Below are positions 6,201 to 7,275 of a stretch of DNA of 7,275 bases, one piece after another. The first letter of the stretch is position 1. Each line of letters opens with the position of its first letter. The notes under the pieces are model-generated. The model saw only the letters and a list, made by a program, of their open reading frames with translations. It did not search any database and had not been told where the DNA came from. Made by a program: the position numbers and the translations under genes. This stretch comes from Candidatus Saccharimonadota bacterium (GTDB taxonomy: Bacteria > Eremiobacterota > Xenobia > Xenobiales > Xenobiaceae): positions 1 to 7,275 of the forward strand of contig SFMI01000086.1 of the NCBI GenBank assembly GCA_004554425.1, in the 5' to 3' direction.

Positions 6201-7264
6201 AGGAGACATACCATCCTTTCGAAGGTATTTGCTTAACTGATACTTTCCAACTTAGCGAAAGCGACCAACAAGAGCACCTTTATGCCAAAGAGTTGGCCCA
6301 AAACTCGGAACGAGTAATTGCTCAACAAAAAGCGCCCATCCAAATTATTATCGGCAACCCACCTTATTCCGTAGGACAGAAATCGGCTAACGACAATGCT
6401 CAGAATCAAAAATATCCACACTTAGATAGTCGCATTGCCGATACGTATGCTCAAGCTAGTAAGTCTACCAACAAAAACTCGCTTTATGATTCATATATAA
6501 AAGCTTTCCGTTGGGCCAGCGACCGTTTAGATCCGCAAACTGGCGGCATTATCGCTTTTGTTTCCAATGGTGCTTGGATTGATGGCAATGCCAGCTCTGG
6601 TTTTAGGAAATGTTTGGAAGATGAATTTGATACCCTCTATGTTTTCAATTTGAGGGGTAATTGCCGTACCAGCGGAACGCTGCGCAAAGAAGAGGGCGGC
6701 AACGTCTTCGGCCTAGGCAGCCGCACTCCAATTGCGCTTACCTTGTTAGTTAAAAAGCCTAGTACCGAACAGCAAAAAGCGAAGATCTATTACTACGAGA
6801 TTGGCAGCTTTTTAACCAGAGAACAAAAGCTGGCCGAGTTAAAACGCCTTGGCAGCGTCTTAAATGAGCAATTACAATTATCCTCAATTACACCAAGTAA
6901 GGATCATGACTGGATAAATAAAAGGGACGATCTCTTCCAAACGTTTACTAGTATCGTACCATTAAAAAAATACGATACATTGAGCCACAGCTTTTTTATT
7001 TTGAATACACGTGGTCTTGAAACTTCTCGTGATCATATTGTGTACAATTCGTCTAAACAGCAGCTAGTACACAACGTAGAAAAAATGATTTCTACATATA
7101 ATGCTTGTAGGGAGCTGTTGCTTTGCAAATGCACGGATATACAAGCTGAGAATTATATGAATGACGAAAAATCTGAAGTTGTATGGACTCGCAGCACCAA
7201 AAATAATTTACAACGTAAGCTAAAGTATGAGTTCTCTAATTCTGATTGCCGAACAGCTATTTAG
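3272..7264 (+). CDS. Type ISP restriction-modification enzyme, probably truncated in its target-recognition domain
   Basis: A single chain of 1330 residues that should methylate its own site and translocate along and cleave foreign DNA. Domains in order: Mrr-like nuclease (about 1-165, with E25, D66 and the Q80-x-K82 motif); SF2 helicase (about 170-640) with Walker A ACGTGKT (203-209), DEAH (341-344), TATP (384-387), a motif V region (573-592) and QSVGRVMR (604-611); helical coupler (about 645-870); gamma-type N6-adenine methyltransferase (about 870-1170) with a YTP segment near 885, DPFVGTGTF (918-926) and NPPY (1029-1032); then the start of a recognition domain. The ATG at 3272 is preferred over the TTG at 3248 because AGGAG (3258-3262) lies nine bases before it. 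LlaGI/LlaBIII-type enzymes are nearly 1600 residues long, so about 250 C-terminal residues are missing. Nuclease, ATPase and methyltransferase motifs are intact, but the incomplete recognition domain makes activity doubtful unless the rest is supplied separately. Confidence 0.9.
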   Translation: MSLQAVLAKYKEISSSKREKGDFFERLMKAYLLKAPKYSATIKEVWLWNDFPFKKEFGTGKDVGVDLVAKTYSGEYWAIQCKFYERTTRINKEDVDTFLATSGRQFHDEKGQARQFANRLWIATSDNWSKEADEVRKGQTINFSQITLYDLENEPIDWEALANGAPSHEVVCNKRELRDHQKEALNRFHEHFQYADRGRLIMACGTGKTFTSLRIAENETASSGLVLFLVPSIALLGQTLNEWTNYAQKTIKPICVCSDATASKKKKSDDDGDESVADLALPASTDVENIAKQLKERLQENTEGMTVVFSTYQSIERVHEAQQLLNKEKPDFYLFDLIICDEAHRTTGVALKAQTAKGYKYDESAFIKVHDNEFIQARKRIYMTATPRLYREDVKTKAKAQDAYLCSMDDEALYGPEVYRIGFGEAVKKGLLSDYKVMVLTIDDQKIPAPLQEAIANKSGEIEIDSAAKLIGCINALSKNFALEGDLVRNTDPGLMHTAVAFCQDIKTSKKIAEVFNKYQADCSQALSEKENVPLVEVQADHVDGSMGAFKRQNKLSWLKNVDSSTKACHILTNVRCLSEGVDVPSLDAVLFLSARNSQVDVVQSVGRVMRKAPGKKYGYIVIPVVVPHDVAPEDVLNGSKSFEVVWSVLNALRAHDDRFNAEVNKIEFNKLSAEAVAKGSAFSIGGVADANDHILIDTVPNPKGVQTELNYGDMRNAIYARLVKKVGNRRYWEEWAEDVAHIAEEHIKRINKLIAEDEAHKEAFDQFLSGLRKNLNPSVSQDDAVEMLAQHIVTKPVFEALFENYSFAKNNPVSISMQKLIDLLHEDIPAAESDVMVKFYKQVAERIEGVNSAEGRQKIIIELYDKFFRAAFPKTVEKLGIVYTPVEVVDFIIYSVADLWKKEFGGSISDQGVHIIDPFVGTGTFIARLLQSGLIRPEDLERKYTKELHANELVLLAYYIASVNIENVYHDQCKNKETYHPFEGICLTDTFQLSESDQQEHLYAKELAQNSERVIAQQKAPIQIIIGNPPYSVGQKSANDNAQNQKYPHLDSRIADTYAQASKSTNKNSLYDSYIKAFRWASDRLDPQTGGIIAFVSNGAWIDGNASSGFRKCLEDEFDTLYVFNLRGNCRTSGTLRKEEGGNVFGLGSRTPIALTLLVKKPSTEQQKAKIYYYEIGSFLTREQKLAELKRLGSVLNEQLQLSSITPSKDHDWINKRDDLFQTFTSIVPLKKYDTLSHSFFILNTRGLETSRDHIVYNSSKQQLVHNVEKMISTYNACRELLLCKCTDIQAENYMNDEKSEVVWTRSTKNNLQRKLKYEFSNSDCRTAI

Positions 7265-7275
7265 ACGAATTGTAC

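Overview
The window looks like a chromosomal stretch from a Gram-negative bacterium, probably a proteobacterium of moderate to low GC. The support is a lipoprotein with a proper lipobox, a Sec-exported Sel1-repeat protein, and a phosphatidylserine synthase of the integral-membrane CDP-alcohol phosphotransferase type. That type differs from the PLD-type PssA of E. coli relatives. I cannot name the genus from sequence alone. Two genes appear to start at TTG.

Layout. Bases 1-240 hold no convincing protein gene but are rich in complementary segments, including a long-range helix joining about 17-29 to 224-237 around a central perfect hairpin (121-139). I treat this as a candidate structured RNA of about 220 nt with no family assignment. 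On the minus strand follow a Rho-independent terminator (270-300), a small Ala/Pro/Glu-rich lipoprotein with 42-bp tandem repeats (324-665), and a 354-bp non-coding gap with two inverted repeats. Next comes a two-gene minus-strand unit, phosphatidylserine synthase (2200-3051) followed 37 bp later by a Sel1-repeat protein (1020-2162). A divergent intergenic region (3052-3271) leads into one large plus-strand gene (3272-7264).

The large gene encodes a single-chain Type ISP restriction-modification enzyme: a Mrr-like nuclease, a superfamily 2 helicase/translocase, a coupler, a gamma-type N6-adenine methyltransferase, and the beginning of a target-recognition domain. It is an anti-phage defence gene beside housekeeping genes. 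Its reading frame stops early, at the point where I expect a conserved Y-R-P-F-like motif in the recognition domain, and the shifted frame reads L-F-R-R-I-V there. This suggests a recent frameshift or a split recognition domain. Threonine codon use also changes over roughly the last 375 bases.

The most interesting items are the candidate structured RNA at the left end and the interrupted, compositionally distinct recognition domain at the right end. I see no CRISPR array, tRNA, rRNA, insertion sequence or complete multi-gene novel system.
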